Below are positions 34,008 through 45,236 of a DNA stretch of 64,000 nucleotides, piece after piece. The stretch covers positions 310,001 to 374,000 of the forward strand of contig NZ_CP126969.1 in NCBI RefSeq assembly GCF_030252165.1. The letters run 5' to 3'. Under the pieces are notes generated by a model. The model was not told the origin of the DNA. It saw only the letters and a program-made list of their open reading frames with translations, and did not search any database. The position numbers and the translations under genes were made by a program. Source of the stretch: Corynebacterium breve (GTDB lineage: Bacteria > Actinomycetota > Actinomycetes > Mycobacteriales > Mycobacteriaceae). The number at the start of each line of letters is the position of its first letter. Position 1 is the stretch's first letter.

Positions 34008-34964
34008 TCACATTTCCGCACGAGATTCTTTGCGCCATTGCAAAGGTGTCGTTCCATAAGCGCGTTTGAAGGCCTTGCCGAAGTGGCTGGAGGAAGAAAA
34101 ACCAAAGAGTGCCGCAATAGTGGCGACCGAATAGCGATCATGGGTTGGCGAAGCCAGTGCTGTTCGCGCAATCTTGAGGCGTTGCTGCAAGAGATAGTTT
34201 GAAACGGTTGTGTTTTCCGCAGCAAAAACGCGGGCCAGTTGGCGCTGGCTGATCCCTGCGGCTGCAGCAATTTCGGCAACAGAAAGATCAGAGTTTCCGA
34301 GATTAAGGGAAATGAAGTGTTGCGCCGCAAGCAGAATGGAATCAGAAGACGATGCAGGCTCGAAAATCGAGCTCACCAGGCTCAGGGTGTTGCGTTCGGT
34401 TTTGCTGATATCGTCCGCGCTTCGTTCACTCAGGCTGCGACGCACGAAATTGGCAAGCGCATTGTGCTGAAGGCTTTGCGATGAGCGAGAGAAATCGAAG
34501 ACATAAGGCAACTTTGGTCGAGGTGCAGGCACCAACTCCGTGTACAAGTGCCGAGGAACAGTGAGCACCATCTCGCGAAGCCCCAGGGAAAACCCACGTG
34601 TGAAAGGTCGGTCCGCGTCGTAGACAACCGCTTGGCCGGGCTGGAGGGTGAGATGCCCGTCGGTGTGAAAGAAAAACGTATCGCCTTCCAACGCAAAGAA
34701 AATCGCGATGACGTCGGTTGGATTGTCGTTAATGAAGGATTCGGAGCGCTCCACTATCTGGGCTGATCCGAATACATCGGCCAAACGGATCGACGGCAAG
34801 TTGATATTTTCTTCCCGTGCCTTAAGAGGCTTCGAATCCAGCGTACGAATATCAAGAGGTATCAAAGCAAGAGCATTGTGACTCTCCCACAGGCGGACCC
34901 GATCTCCGGGTGGGGTGCCCTGCGTACTGAACGTCAAGGACTCAAGTTTGCTCTCATTAGCCAC
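34008..34964 (-). CDS. AraC-family transcriptional regulator
   Basis: A 318-residue regulator. The N-terminal ~190 residues are an AraC-binding-like (cupin-related) ligand domain. The C-terminal ~100 residues carry two helix-turn-helix units (SVAEIAAAAGISQRQLARVF and SVATIAALFGFSSSSHFGKAFKRAYG). The GTG at 34964 follows GGGAGG. It stands just upstream of the hydroxylase on the same strand and very probably activates it in response to an aromatic effector. Confidence 0.9.
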   Translation of the reverse strand: MANESKLESLTFSTQGTPPGDRVRLWESHNALALIPLDIRTLDSKPLKAREENINLPSIRLADVFGSAQIVERSESFINDNPTDVIAIFFALEGDTFFFHTDGHLTLQPGQAVVYDADRPFTRGFSLGLREMVLTVPRHLYTELVPAPRPKLPYVFDFSRSSQSLQHNALANFVRRSLSERSADDISKTERNTLSLVSSIFEPASSSDSILLAAQHFISLNLGNSDLSVAEIAAAAGISQRQLARVFAAENTTVSNYLLQQRLKIARTALASPTHDRYSVATIAALFGFSSSSHFGKAFKRAYGTTPLQWRKESRAEM

Positions 34965-35043
34965 GCGAACCTCCCTATGTTTAAGCCGTTATACCAGTTT
35001 CGTGAATCACATCCTGCATCGTGGGTGTCCCTGCTCGATCAAG

Positions 35044-35049
35044 TACGCT
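35044..35049 (+). promoter_or_regulatory. -10 box, leaderless gene at 35057
   Basis: TACGCT ends 7 bases before the ATG at 35057, which decides this start over one at 35021. Confidence 0.5.
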
Positions 35050-35056
35050 CGACCCT

Positions 35057-35716
35057 ATGCTTGAAGCCCTCCGTTACGCGTTTGTCGATTCGATCAACGT
35101 CCTTCTTATTGGCGTGATCGTCGCGGTGGGCATCGCTACGCCTCCTGTGCGTCGCAAGTACGCGAAGATCAGCTCGCTCCTCGTCGCGGGCGATTGGCTC
35201 GGCGTGGCCTCACTATCGCTGCTGATGCTGGTGATCTTCGACGGGCTCGGCGACGTGGTGAAACAGTTCGTCGAGGGACCCTTGTTTGGGTGGCTCCTCA
35301 TCGCCACGGGCGTGCTTGTCGGTGTGATGGCGTTTAAGGGCGGCGACAATTCCAAATTGATGAACACCATCATGGCCCCGTTGCGAGAGCCCACCCCGCG
35401 CACCGTCATCATGGGTTTCATCCTCGGCCTGATCCAGTCGGCGACATCAGTGCCGTTTTACGCCGGCCTCGCCGTGCTTTCTGCCAGTGGTATCGAAACG
35501 GTCAGTCGATACACAGGCCTGATCCTGTATGCCACGGTCGCATTAAGCTTGCCGACGATCACCGCGCTCCTCGTGGGCTGGATCAGGAAAGAACCACAGT
35601 CGTTCGTCGGAAAGCTCTTTGAAAAGGCGCGGCAACGCCCGGATGAAGTCACCCTCGCGGCGTCGTGGCTTGTGGCGATACTTCTCATCGCCATTGGTGT
35701 CTTGCATTTCTTCTAA
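35057..35716 (+). CDS. Six-helix membrane protein, LysE/GAP-like
   Basis: A 219-residue integral membrane protein with about six hydrophobic segments and a cytoplasmic basic loop near 32-38. The N-terminal DSINVLLIGVIVAVG and the internal FILGLIQSATSVPFYAGLAVL resemble LysE-superfamily or GAP (Sap) membrane proteins; a family call is uncertain. The frame extends upstream to 35021, but the -10 box at 35044 points to the ATG at 35057. It precedes alr by 17 bases, though alr has its own -10 box. Transport role inferred. Confidence 0.7.
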   Translation: MLEALRYAFVDSINVLLIGVIVAVGIATPPVRRKYAKISSLLVAGDWLGVASLSLLMLVIFDGLGDVVKQFVEGPLFGWLLIATGVLVGVMAFKGGDNSKLMNTIMAPLREPTPRTVIMGFILGLIQSATSVPFYAGLAVLSASGIETVSRYTGLILYATVALSLPTITALLVGWIRKEPQSFVGKLFEKARQRPDEVTLAASWLVAILLIAIGVLHFF

Positions 35717-35720
35717 GTGG

Positions 35721-35726
35721 CACAAT
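35721..35726 (+). promoter_or_regulatory. -10 box of alr, leaderless
   Basis: CACAAT ends 7 bases before the ATG at 35734, which supports that start over the ATG at 35725 inside the box. Confidence 0.45.
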
Positions 35727-35733
35727 GGGGCGC

Positions 35734-36801
35734 ATGAATCTGTTAACCACGCGCATTGACCTCTCTGCTATCGCACACAACGCTCGGACCATCAAGGACC
35801 TGGTGGCACCGGCAAAACTGATGTGCGTGGTCAAAGCGGATGCCTACAACCATGGCGTGGAGCGCGTCGTACCGGTGATGGAGGCCAACGGCGCAGACGC
35901 ATTCGGCGTGGCTACGGTCGACGAAGCCAAGAAGCTCATTGGCTTAACGACGAAGCCGGTTCTGGCATGGATTTGGGCGATCGACTCGGAGCTACCCGAG
36001 GGGGTGCAGCTGGGCGTGCCTACTTTGCAGCACCTCCGCAAGCTTGTCGACGACCCCACGCCCCGGACCATCGTCCTCAAAGTCGATACGGGTATGAATC
36101 GCGCGGGCATCGACGAGGAATCGTGGGCCGAGGCATTTGAGCTGGCAAAGGCCGAACACCTCACGGTAGACGGGCTAATGACACACCTTGCCTGCGCCGA
36201 TGACCTCGATAACCCGGTGAACGACGAACAGGCGGAGCTTTTCCACAAGGCGATCACGCAAGGCCGCGCGGCCGGGTTAACCTTGCCAACGAATCACCTT
36301 GCTAATTCGCCAGCAACATTGACCCGCGAGGATTTCCGCTTCGATCAGGTCCGACCTGGTGTCGCTTTGTACGGCCTGGAACCTGTGGCGGGCATTACTC
36401 ACGACTTGCGCCCGGCGATGAGCTGGATTTCGCGAGTTGCCACAGTAAAACCGATCAAGAAAGGTGAAAGCGTCAGCTATGGTCTCACCTGGCAGGCGCC
36501 GGAGGACGGTTTTACTGCCAGTATCCCGGCAGGCTACGCCGACGGGGTGCCACGCGCATGGCAGGATGCCATCGAGGTCACAATCAACGGCAAGGCATAC
36601 CCGCAGGTGGGGCGTGTGTGCATGGACCAGTTCCTCATCTGGTTGGGGCAAGACCAGGTGGATCTTGGTGCTGAAGCCATCATTTTCGGATCCGGTGGTA
36701 TGAGCGCGACTGAGTTGGCAGATCGTGCTGGCACCATCAATTATGAAGTGATTTGCCGCCCTACCGGCCGCAACGTCCGCGAATACACGGAAGGCAAGTA
36801 A
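35734..36801 (+). CDS. alr: Alanine racemase
   Basis: PLP enzyme making D-alanine for peptidoglycan. The 355 residues place the PLP lysine at K34 (VVKADAYNHG) and the catalytic tyrosine region near VSYGLTW and GYADGVPR in the C-terminal barrel domain. Its stop overlaps the tsaE ATG (TAATG). The alr-tsaE linkage is characteristic of actinobacteria. Confidence 0.97.
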   Translation: MNLLTTRIDLSAIAHNARTIKDLVAPAKLMCVVKADAYNHGVERVVPVMEANGADAFGVATVDEAKKLIGLTTKPVLAWIWAIDSELPEGVQLGVPTLQHLRKLVDDPTPRTIVLKVDTGMNRAGIDEESWAEAFELAKAEHLTVDGLMTHLACADDLDNPVNDEQAELFHKAITQGRAAGLTLPTNHLANSPATLTREDFRFDQVRPGVALYGLEPVAGITHDLRPAMSWISRVATVKPIKKGESVSYGLTWQAPEDGFTASIPAGYADGVPRAWQDAIEVTINGKAYPQVGRVCMDQFLIWLGQDQVDLGAEAIIFGSGGMSATELADRAGTINYEVICRPTGRNVREYTEGK

Positions 36802-37289
36802 TGAAGTTTCTCTCTGCAGGAACTCGTCGTTGCGATACTGCTGCCGAAACCCAAGCGCTTGGCGAGGAGCTTGGTCGCGCGGTAGAACCCGGCGATGTCA
36901 TCATCCTCGATGGTCCCCTCGGTGCAGGCAAGACCACCTTCACGCAAGGCATTGCGCGTGGCATGCAGGTGAAAGGGCGCGTGACCAGCCCGACGTTCGT
37001 CATCGCCCGCGAGCACCGCAGCACCGTGGGCGGACCCACGCTCATCCACGTCGACGCGTACCGGCTGATCGCCGAAGGTGCTTCCGGCGACCCGCTCGGC
37101 GAGCTTGATGCCCTTGATCTCGACTCCGCGCTGGAAGATAGCGTGGTCGTGGCCGAATGGGGTGGGGGACTTGTCGAGCAAATTACACAGTCCTATCTGT
37201 TGGTTACTCTAGATCGTGAAACCCTCGTGCTCGAGGATCCAGAATCCGAAGGCCGCATCATCTCTTGGAGGCTTGAGCAATGGCAGTAA
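36801..37289 (+). CDS. tsaE: tRNA t6A biosynthesis ATPase TsaE
   Basis: P-loop ATPase assisting the TsaB-TsaD complex in threonylcarbamoylation of A37 in ANN-decoding tRNAs. The 162 residues contain LDGPLGAGKTT (Walker A, about 35-45), the SPTFVIAREH segment and the IHVDAYRL motif. It starts at the TAATG overlap with alr and overlaps the methyltransferase gene by 10 bases. The rest of the t6A machinery is 3 kb downstream. Confidence 0.96.
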   Translation: MKFLSAGTRRCDTAAETQALGEELGRAVEPGDVIILDGPLGAGKTTFTQGIARGMQVKGRVTSPTFVIAREHRSTVGGPTLIHVDAYRLIAEGASGDPLGELDALDLDSALEDSVVVAEWGGGLVEQITQSYLLVTLDRETLVLEDPESEGRIISWRLEQWQ

Positions 37290-38008
37290 CCTTTGACAAC
37301 GGCGCTGACTACGCCGAATCTCGCCCAACGTATCCACCCGAGCTGGGGCCGCTTCTTGCCGCGCAAGCTCCGCGCAGTGCCGTGGCACTCGATGTGGGTT
37401 GTGGGACAGGCCAGCTCACGGAAATTCTCACCGACGAATTCGCCACCACGATCGGTACCGATATCTCTTTGTCGCAGGTCAGGGCCGCCCGGGGGACTGC
37501 ACTCTACACCGTCGCCGATGCCAGCTCACTGCCTCTGAAAGATCACTCGGTTGATCTAGTCACCGTTGCGCAGGCGGCGCATTGGATTGAGGTAGAACCC
37601 TTCTACGAGGAGGTCCGGCGCGTAGCCACACCGGGCGCCTTGATCGCTCTGATCAGCTACGGCCTGTGCATTATCGACGACGCCGAGACCGACCGCATTT
37701 TCCAAGAGTTCTACGCGGGTGAATTTCACGACTTCTGGGACCCGCGCCGGATCCATGTTGAAACCGGCCTGTCGCGACTGCCGTTCCCCTTTGAACGTGT
37801 TGCAATCAACAGCCCGGACATCATCAAGTCGATGACTGTGCATGACTTCCTGGGGTACGTGGAGACTTGGTCGGCGTCGACAAGCGCGCGCAAGGACGGC
37901 CACGGCTACTTGCTTGATCGATTCGCTGAGAACCTAGAACTCGTCTGGGGTAGTGTCACGCGTCAGGTTCGTTGGCCGGTCACAGTGATTGCGGGAGTGA
38001 CATGCTGA
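37280..38008 (+). CDS. Class I SAM-dependent methyltransferase
   Basis: A 242-residue Methyltransf_11-type enzyme. Motif I is ALDVGCGTGQL at about 36-46, with D-rich motif II GTDIS near 60 and motif post-I VDLVTVAQAAHWI near 92; the last motif resembles the trans-aconitate/ubiquinone-type group. Overlapping genes on both sides place it in the alr-tsaE-to-tsaD operon. Substrate unknown. Confidence 0.85.
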   Translation: MAVTFDNGADYAESRPTYPPELGPLLAAQAPRSAVALDVGCGTGQLTEILTDEFATTIGTDISLSQVRAARGTALYTVADASSLPLKDHSVDLVTVAQAAHWIEVEPFYEEVRRVATPGALIALISYGLCIIDDAETDRIFQEFYAGEFHDFWDPRRIHVETGLSRLPFPFERVAINSPDIIKSMTVHDFLGYVETWSASTSARKDGHGYLLDRFAENLELVWGSVTRQVRWPVTVIAGVTC

Positions 38009-39597
38009 CGTTTTTGGCGTCCAACCCACTTTTGGCGTTGGCTCTGATTTTGGCGCTGGGCTTGGCGCTTGGAAAAGTCCGCGCCTTCGGAATCTCCCTT
38101 GGCGCGGCAGCGGTTCTATTCGTCGCACTTGGCTTGGCCACCGCGAACCCTGAGATCCAAATCCCGCCGCTGGTGTACCAACTTGGCCTAGCAATGTTTG
38201 TGTATGTCATTGGCCTATCCGCGGGTCCGGTGTTCTTCCGTGAATTCGCGCGGCGAGGCTGGAAACTCACCCTGTTTATGCTGGTGCTGTTGGTGGTGCT
38301 GGTTGCGCTTGGCTGGGCAATCATTAGTGGCCTTGACTTGGACCCAGCAACGGGCGCGGGCATGTTTGCTGGTGCGCTAAGTTCGACCCCGGGTATGGCA
38401 GCGATCGTCGAGATGGTTGATCCGGCGCAGTCCCAAGACCCCGTGATCGGCTATTCGTTGGCATATCCAGGTGCGGTCATCGGAGCAATCGTCGTCGCGG
38501 CCGTGGGAGCATCGGTGCTCAAGGTGGATCACCGGAAAGACGCGGAAGAGGAGGGAATGATCACAGCCAGCCTGCAGTGGCGTGGCGTGCAGATCGGCCC
38601 TGGGATCCGCGGGCGGATCGGGGATTTGCGAGCGATTGCAGGCGAAGAGGTCATGGCGACACGCATTGCTAACGATCCCGAAAACCACGAGCTTGCAGAC
38701 CCCTCAGGAGTACTCGAACCGGGGATGATCCTGCTGATCCACGGCACTGAAGAGGCGCTCGATCGGGCGATCCCGCGACTTGGCGAGGCATACCTGGTGA
38801 AGATCGAAGACACCGAGCTCATTTTTCAGGAGTTCACGGTCTCCAATCCGGAGATTGCTGGGCACCGCCTCGGCGACATCGATACTGCGTCGAAGGGGTT
38901 TCTCGTGGCCCGTGTTCGCCGCGGGGATAGCGACTTCGTGCCAAACCGCGGTACCGTGTTGAACTACTCCGACCGGATCCGCGTGATTACCGCGCCGGGC
39001 CGAGTAGACGAAGTACGCGCCTGTGTTGGCGACAGCGAGAAGGCCCTAGGCAATGTTGATCTACTTCCATTCGCGCTCGGGCTCTCGCTGGGCCTGTTGA
39101 TCGGCGCGATTCCGATTCCATTGCCGGGCGGCACCACGCTTACTTTGGGGTTTGGTGGTGGCCCGATCGTTGCTGGGTTGGTTCTTGGCGCCCTCAACCG
39201 CACCGGCCCGATCCACTGGCAGCTGCCGTTTCACGCGAATAAGACCATCTCTACTCTCGGCCTCGCGTTATTCCTTGCTGGCGTGGGTACCTCGGCTGGC
39301 GCTGGGTTCCGTTCGGCGCTGACCGACCCATCGTCGCTGGTGTACATGGGAATGGGACTCCTGATTACTCTGACGAGCGCGCTGCTCATCGGCATTGTCG
39401 GCTGCACTCTGTTCGGCCTCAAATGGGATGAAGCGATGGGTGTTTCTGCGGGAATGACCACGAATCCGGCAGTGATTTCCTATCTGAACACCCAGACTGG
39501 CACCGACCTTCCCGATCGCGGATATGCCACCGTGTATCCCACGACAATGATCGGCAAAATTGTCGCGTCGCAGGTCCTTTTCTTACTCCTGGTTTAG
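38002..39597 (+). CDS. AspT/YidE family transporter with two TrkA-C domains
   Basis: A 531-residue putative anion or amino acid exchanger of the AAEx family. Two membrane blocks (about residues 1-170 and 355-531, ~5 helices each) flank two RCK/TrkA-C domains at about 190-350. Duplicated GLFAGA-like and GMTTNPAVISY signatures support the family. The ATG overlaps the methyltransferase stop by 7 bases. AspT exchanges aspartate for alanine in lactic acid bacteria, but the substrate here is open. Confidence 0.88.
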   Translation: MLTFLASNPLLALALILALGLALGKVRAFGISLGAAAVLFVALGLATANPEIQIPPLVYQLGLAMFVYVIGLSAGPVFFREFARRGWKLTLFMLVLLVVLVALGWAIISGLDLDPATGAGMFAGALSSTPGMAAIVEMVDPAQSQDPVIGYSLAYPGAVIGAIVVAAVGASVLKVDHRKDAEEEGMITASLQWRGVQIGPGIRGRIGDLRAIAGEEVMATRIANDPENHELADPSGVLEPGMILLIHGTEEALDRAIPRLGEAYLVKIEDTELIFQEFTVSNPEIAGHRLGDIDTASKGFLVARVRRGDSDFVPNRGTVLNYSDRIRVITAPGRVDEVRACVGDSEKALGNVDLLPFALGLSLGLLIGAIPIPLPGGTTLTLGFGGGPIVAGLVLGALNRTGPIHWQLPFHANKTISTLGLALFLAGVGTSAGAGFRSALTDPSSLVYMGMGLLITLTSALLIGIVGCTLFGLKWDEAMGVSAGMTTNPAVISYLNTQTGTDLPDRGYATVYPTTMIGKIVASQVLFLLLV

Positions 39598-39643
39598 ACA
39601 GCGGTAGGATCGACGAGAATCCATTACTAGTAGGAAGTTCGCT

Positions 39644-40150
39644 TTGCTAAAACTCACTAAAGACGACAAGGGTTGGCTCGGAATCGTCATCGCCTTGTGG
39701 CTGATCGCTTTGTTCGCACTCATCTTCATTTTGCCAAAGGGCAACGTGCAGTCGGCTCCCACCAAGTCGCTCGCGGCTGCGGTGAACCAATCGACCCCAG
39801 CGCAGGGGCCAGCAATGGCCACTGACATGGAAATCGACCTAGGCAAGGTCTACGGCGACGACTACGCCGGCTACATGACGCTGTGTTCCAACGAGCCACC
39901 AGAACTTGTCGAGGCGAAGAAATCCGTCCTCGAAGCAGACACCAAGATCTCTCCGGACGAGAACTACATCATGCTTTTGCCTGCAGACGAGTCGTCGCCA
40001 GTCAAACTTGACGCGCTCCCAGCGGATAAGTTTGACCTTTGCCCAGTTCTCGGTGGTCAGCCATTCATCATGCAGGAGCCACAGCCGATCCAGTACCCGA
40101 TTCCACTGCACAAGGAAAACGGTAAGTGGACGATGGGTTACCGACTCTAA
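39644..40150 (+). CDS. Hypothetical membrane-anchored protein
   Basis: A 168-residue protein starting with TTG; AGGAAG at 39632-39637 supports that start. One N-terminal helix (about 12-31) anchors a 135-residue extracytoplasmic domain with two cysteines (about 82 and 133) that could form a disulfide. Family not recognised. Its stop overlaps tsaB (TAATG), so it belongs to the t6A operon. Confidence 0.75.
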   Translation: MLKLTKDDKGWLGIVIALWLIALFALIFILPKGNVQSAPTKSLAAAVNQSTPAQGPAMATDMEIDLGKVYGDDYAGYMTLCSNEPPELVEAKKSVLEADTKISPDENYIMLLPADESSPVKLDALPADKFDLCPVLGGQPFIMQEPQPIQYPIPLHKENGKWTMGYRL

Positions 40151-40803
40151 TGTGGGTACTAGCGCTTGATACGGCGACAGCAGACTTGGTAACAGGGCTG
40201 GTGAACGCCACAACTGGTGAGGTTTTCGACGAAGTTATCCACGACACTCGCTCGCACAACGAGCTTTTGGTGCCGACGATCCAGCTGTTGCTCAAGCGCG
40301 CCGAGCTCACATTCGACGACCTTTCCGCGATCGCTGTCGGCTGCGGGCCAGGCCCGTTCACGGGCCTACGCGTCGGCATGGCAACTGCTAGCGCACTAGG
40401 CCAGGCCCTCGGCCTCCCAGTCCACGGCGTTGTTACCCACGACGCCGTTGCAGCGCTTATCGACGAGCCATCCTCCCTCATCGTCACCGACGCCCGGCGC
40501 CGCGAGGTGTACTGGGCAAGGTATACCAACGGTTCTCGCGTGTCTGGCCCTGACGTCATCGCACCCGCTCAGCTGGCGGTTGATCCTGTCGACGTCATGA
40601 GCGTTCCAGACCACATTCGCGACTCTGTCTCCGTGGATGCAGGCACCGTGACTTACCGTGCACCGAGCGCCCTCGGGCTTGTCTCCGCGGCCGACCTAGA
40701 AAGCGAACCGGGCCCGCTTGTTCCTCATTACTTGCGACGCCCTGATGCCAAGGAACCTGCTCCGAAGCCCAAATCACCGGCAATTCCCGAGGTTGAGCTG
40801 TGA
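40150..40803 (+). CDS. tsaB: t6A tRNA modification subunit TsaB
   Basis: Non-catalytic ASKHA-fold scaffold of TsaD. The 217 residues start MWVLALDTATADL; the GCGPGPFTGLRVG motif (about 67-80) is the family signature. It begins at a TAATG overlap and ends overlapping rimI (GTGA). Confidence 0.96.
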   Translation: MWVLALDTATADLVTGLVNATTGEVFDEVIHDTRSHNELLVPTIQLLLKRAELTFDDLSAIAVGCGPGPFTGLRVGMATASALGQALGLPVHGVVTHDAVAALIDEPSSLIVTDARRREVYWARYTNGSRVSGPDVIAPAQLAVDPVDVMSVPDHIRDSVSVDAGTVTYRAPSALGLVSAADLESEPGPLVPHYLRRPDAKEPAPKPKSPAIPEVEL

Positions 40804-41273
40804 TCCTTCGGGAACTCACCGCGGATGATGCGACCTGCGTTGCCGACATAGAGGCGAGGCTCTTCTCCGAGGACAACCCGTGGTCGCGCGAGGTCTTCCT
40901 TACAGAGTTCGCTCACCCCCACACATTCTATGTCGGCGCGTTCGACGACGAAGAGATCATGATGGGGTACGGCGGAATCGCTATGTTAGGCCCCAAGACT
41001 GACCCTGAATTTGAGATTCACACCATCGGCGTGGACACTCAGTTCCAACGCCGTGGCGTCGGGCGGGCGCTGATGGATCAGCTCACTCACGCGGCCGATC
41101 TCTACGACGGACCCATGTTCTTAGAGGTTCGTACAGACAACGATCCCGCCATTGCACTCTACGAAAGCTACGGTTTTGTGCAGCTTGGGATTCGCAAGAA
41201 CTACTACAAACCGTCTGGCAAAGACGCTTACACAATGAAGCGCGACAGCAGAAGTGAAAGGACGAAGCAGTGA
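40800..41273 (+). CDS. rimI: Ribosomal protein S18 alanine N-acetyltransferase RimI
   Basis: A 157-residue GNAT acetyltransferase. The acetyl-CoA motif is [15 protein letters not shown] (about 77-92), with [14 protein letters not shown] (about 115-130) as the second block. The GTG start overlaps the tsaB stop and its own stop overlaps tsaD. In bacteria it acetylates S18, and it may act on other N-termini. Confidence 0.92.
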   Translation: MILRELTADDATCVADIEARLFSEDNPWSREVFLTEFAHPHTFYVGAFDDEEIMMGYGGIAMLGPKTDPEFEIHTIGVDTQFQRRGVGRALMDQLTHAADLYDGPMFLEVRTDNDPAIALYESYGFVQLGIRKNYYKPSGKDAYTMKRDSRSERTKQ

Positions 41274-42325
41274 ACATCCTGGGTATCGAGAGCAGCTGCG
41301 ACGAAACTGGAGTGGGCATCATCTCGCTTTCCGACGACGGCGCCATGCACATCATCGCCGACGCAGTCGCTTCGTCCATGGAACAGCATGCGCGCTTCGG
41401 TGGGGTAGTCCCTGAGATCGCCTCCCGCGCACACCTTGAGGCTATGCCACAGGTGATGGACTCCGCGTTGCGAGAAGCCGGAATCAAGAAGCCGGATGCC
41501 GTCGCCGCCACCGTTGGGCCAGGACTTGCCGGTGCTCTCCTTGTTGGTGCGTCTGCGGCCAAGGCCTACGCAGCAGCGTGGGGGGTTCCCTTCTATGGAG
41601 TCAACCATCTTGGTGGGCACGTGGCCGTGGCAAATCTCGACGGGGCCGATGAGCTGCCTCACTCGATCGCCTTATTGGTCAGTGGCGGGCATACTCAGAT
41701 CCTCGAGGTAGAGGCCGTGGGTAAGCCCATGAAGGAGCTTGGCTCCACGTTGGATGACGCGGCGGGCGAAGCATACGACAAGGTGTCGCGACTCCTCGGG
41801 CTGGGGTATCCGGGCGGACCGGTCGTCGACAAGCTTGCGCAGCGCGGCAATCCGGAGGCAATCAAATTTCCTCGGGGACTCAGCCGCGCCGATGACTTGC
41901 GTGGCGAGCACCGGCATGACTTTTCTTTCTCGGGGTTGAAAACTTCCGTGGCGCGCTATGTGGAAGCTGCTGAACGGGAAGGTCGAGTAATTTCCGTGGA
42001 AGATGTTTGTGCGTCGTTCCAGGAAGCAGTGGCCGACGTTCTGACGGCAAAAGCGATTCGTGCTTGCACCGACACGGGTGCACAGACTTTGCTGCTGGGC
42101 GGGGGAGTGGCGGCCAATTCCCGCCTGCGGTCCATGGCCCAGGAACGATGCGAGAAAGCCGGTATTGAGCTGCGCGTTCCACGATTCAAACTCTGTACCG
42201 ACAATGGCGTGATGATCGCGGCTTTGGCAGCCCAGTTGATCCACGAAGGTGCCCAGCCTTCCGATTTGGGGGTAGCCACTGACACCTCTTTGGAAGTCGA
42301 GGTCCCCCTAGTTCACAAAAGCTAG
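41270..42325 (+). CDS. tsaD: t6A tRNA threonylcarbamoyltransferase TsaD
   Basis: Catalytic subunit of t6A synthesis, forming the threonylcarbamoyl bond at A37. The 351 residues include [12 protein letters not shown] (about 4-15), the metal ligand pair in NHLGGH (about 110-115), the nucleotide SGGHTQI and the GGGVAANS loop. The GTG overlaps the rimI stop by 4 bases. Confidence 0.97.
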   Translation: MNILGIESSCDETGVGIISLSDDGAMHIIADAVASSMEQHARFGGVVPEIASRAHLEAMPQVMDSALREAGIKKPDAVAATVGPGLAGALLVGASAAKAYAAAWGVPFYGVNHLGGHVAVANLDGADELPHSIALLVSGGHTQILEVEAVGKPMKELGSTLDDAAGEAYDKVSRLLGLGYPGGPVVDKLAQRGNPEAIKFPRGLSRADDLRGEHRHDFSFSGLKTSVARYVEAAEREGRVISVEDVCASFQEAVADVLTAKAIRACTDTGAQTLLLGGGVAANSRLRSMAQERCEKAGIELRVPRFKLCTDNGVMIAALAAQLIHEGAQPSDLGVATDTSLEVEVPLVHKS

Positions 42326-42326
42326 G

Positions 42327-42332
42327 TACCCT
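42327..42332 (+). promoter_or_regulatory. -10 box, leaderless gene at 42340
   Basis: TACCCT ends 7 bases before the ATG. Confidence 0.5.
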
Positions 42333-42339
42333 CAGTGGT

Positions 42340-42768
42340 ATGACGATCGGTTTTCTTGTTAACCCAGACCTGACCTACCGCACTATCGAATTCGAACTTG
42401 AACACGCCAACCAGTTCTTGGGTGGTGCTACCGAAGACCGTGTCTCCGTGGCATTCCAGGAAGACGGCTCTGAGTATGCAGCACTTTTCTCCACCCAGGC
42501 GAAGGAGCAGCGCGCAGAGCCAAACCCAGTCGCATCCCTGTCCCGCAACACCGCAGCGACCGGCAACCCTTCATTCCTGCAGGACCCAACCACCGCGATT
42601 TCCGGCCCAGTGATCTTCGTGGATTCCGAAGGCGAAGACATTTCCGACGAAGCGATCGCTGGCGTCAAGAATGCGATCCGTGCAGTTCGTGGATATCGCG
42701 AAGACAACCCGGAAGAGTACCAACTGTGGCGCGCCGCAGTTTTGAACATGGGAACTCCGCAGGACTAA
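42340..42768 (+). CDS. Hypothetical protein
   Basis: A 142-residue acidic soluble protein without signal peptide or membrane segment. Family not recognised. It shows an alternating strand-helix pattern with a Ser/Thr/Pro-rich middle. It has its own leaderless promoter between tsaD and the CIRCE-controlled groES. No function proposed. Confidence 0.75.
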   Translation: MTIGFLVNPDLTYRTIEFELEHANQFLGGATEDRVSVAFQEDGSEYAALFSTQAKEQRAEPNPVASLSRNTAATGNPSFLQDPTTAISGPVIFVDSEGEDISDEAIAGVKNAIRAVRGYREDNPEEYQLWRAAVLNMGTPQD

Positions 42769-42796
42769 AACACACCCTTTCGTGCAATGTTGAGAG

Positions 42797-42823
42797 TTAG
42801 CACTCTCGGGGGTAGAGTGCTAA
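42797..42823. promoter_or_regulatory. CIRCE element (HrcA operator) before groES
   Basis: TTAGCACTC, 9 bases, GAGTGCTAA: a perfect match to the CIRCE consensus. HrcA represses groESL through this site; hrcA is not in the window. Confidence 0.97.
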
Positions 42824-42930
42824 ACAGGTTGTTTGACACACAGTTGTTCACCCGCGACGACGGCTGTGCAGGACTAAACCAACCGGCACAAGAACAAAGC
42901 TTAAATTCTCACGCACGAAAGGGTTTAAAC

Positions 42931-44858
<1,928 letters not shown>

Positions 44859-44873
44859 AGCTGGTTCGGCCTC

Positions 44874-44920
44874 ATCTCCCTGCCTCCCACACTTGCTGTG
44901 GGGCGGGGAGATTTTTATTT
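44874..44920 (+). terminator. Terminator after groEL1
   Basis: A long stem, ATCTCCC plus CCCACA pairing with TGTGGG plus GGGAGAT (short internal mismatches), around CTTGC, is followed by TTTTATTT. It abuts the end of the convergent whcB. Confidence 0.9.
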
Positions 44921-45236
44921 ACTTAGAAACTGCGGTGACCTTGATACGTGGGGTGCGGGGCTGGCGTGCACGTAGGAGCGACTGTCGTTCAGACTCGCTC
45001 ATGCCGCCCCAGATGCCGTAAGGCTCTGCCACCTTCAGTGCGTGTTCGCGGCACTGCTTGAGTACAGGGCAGTTGTAGCAAATCGCCTTTGCGCGATTTT
45101 CGCGCTGGGTGCGAGCGCGACCACGCTCACCGTCCGGATGGTAGAAAACTTCAGAAGCTTGTCCACGGCATGAGCCGTGCAACTGCCAATCCCAGAAATC
45201 TGCGTTAGGTCCGGGTAGCTGCTGCGGCTGAGACAT
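44919..45236 (-). CDS. whcB: WhiB-family iron-sulfur transcription factor WhcB (WhiB3-like)
   Basis: A 105-residue WhiB regulator with the four cluster cysteines C23, C53, C56 and C62 (CxxC), the GIWGG turn at 74-78 and a basic C-terminus. AAGGAG lies just upstream of the ATG. Position between groEL1 and sigD is the whcB/WhiB3 position, so orthology is likely; whiB proteins bind a 4Fe-4S cluster and partner with primary sigma factors in redox responses. Confidence 0.9.
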   Translation of the reverse strand: MSQPQQLPGPNADFWDWQLHGSCRGQASEVFYHPDGERGRARTQRENRAKAICYNCPVLKQCREHALKVAEPYGIWGGMSESERQSLLRARQPRTPRIKVTAVSK

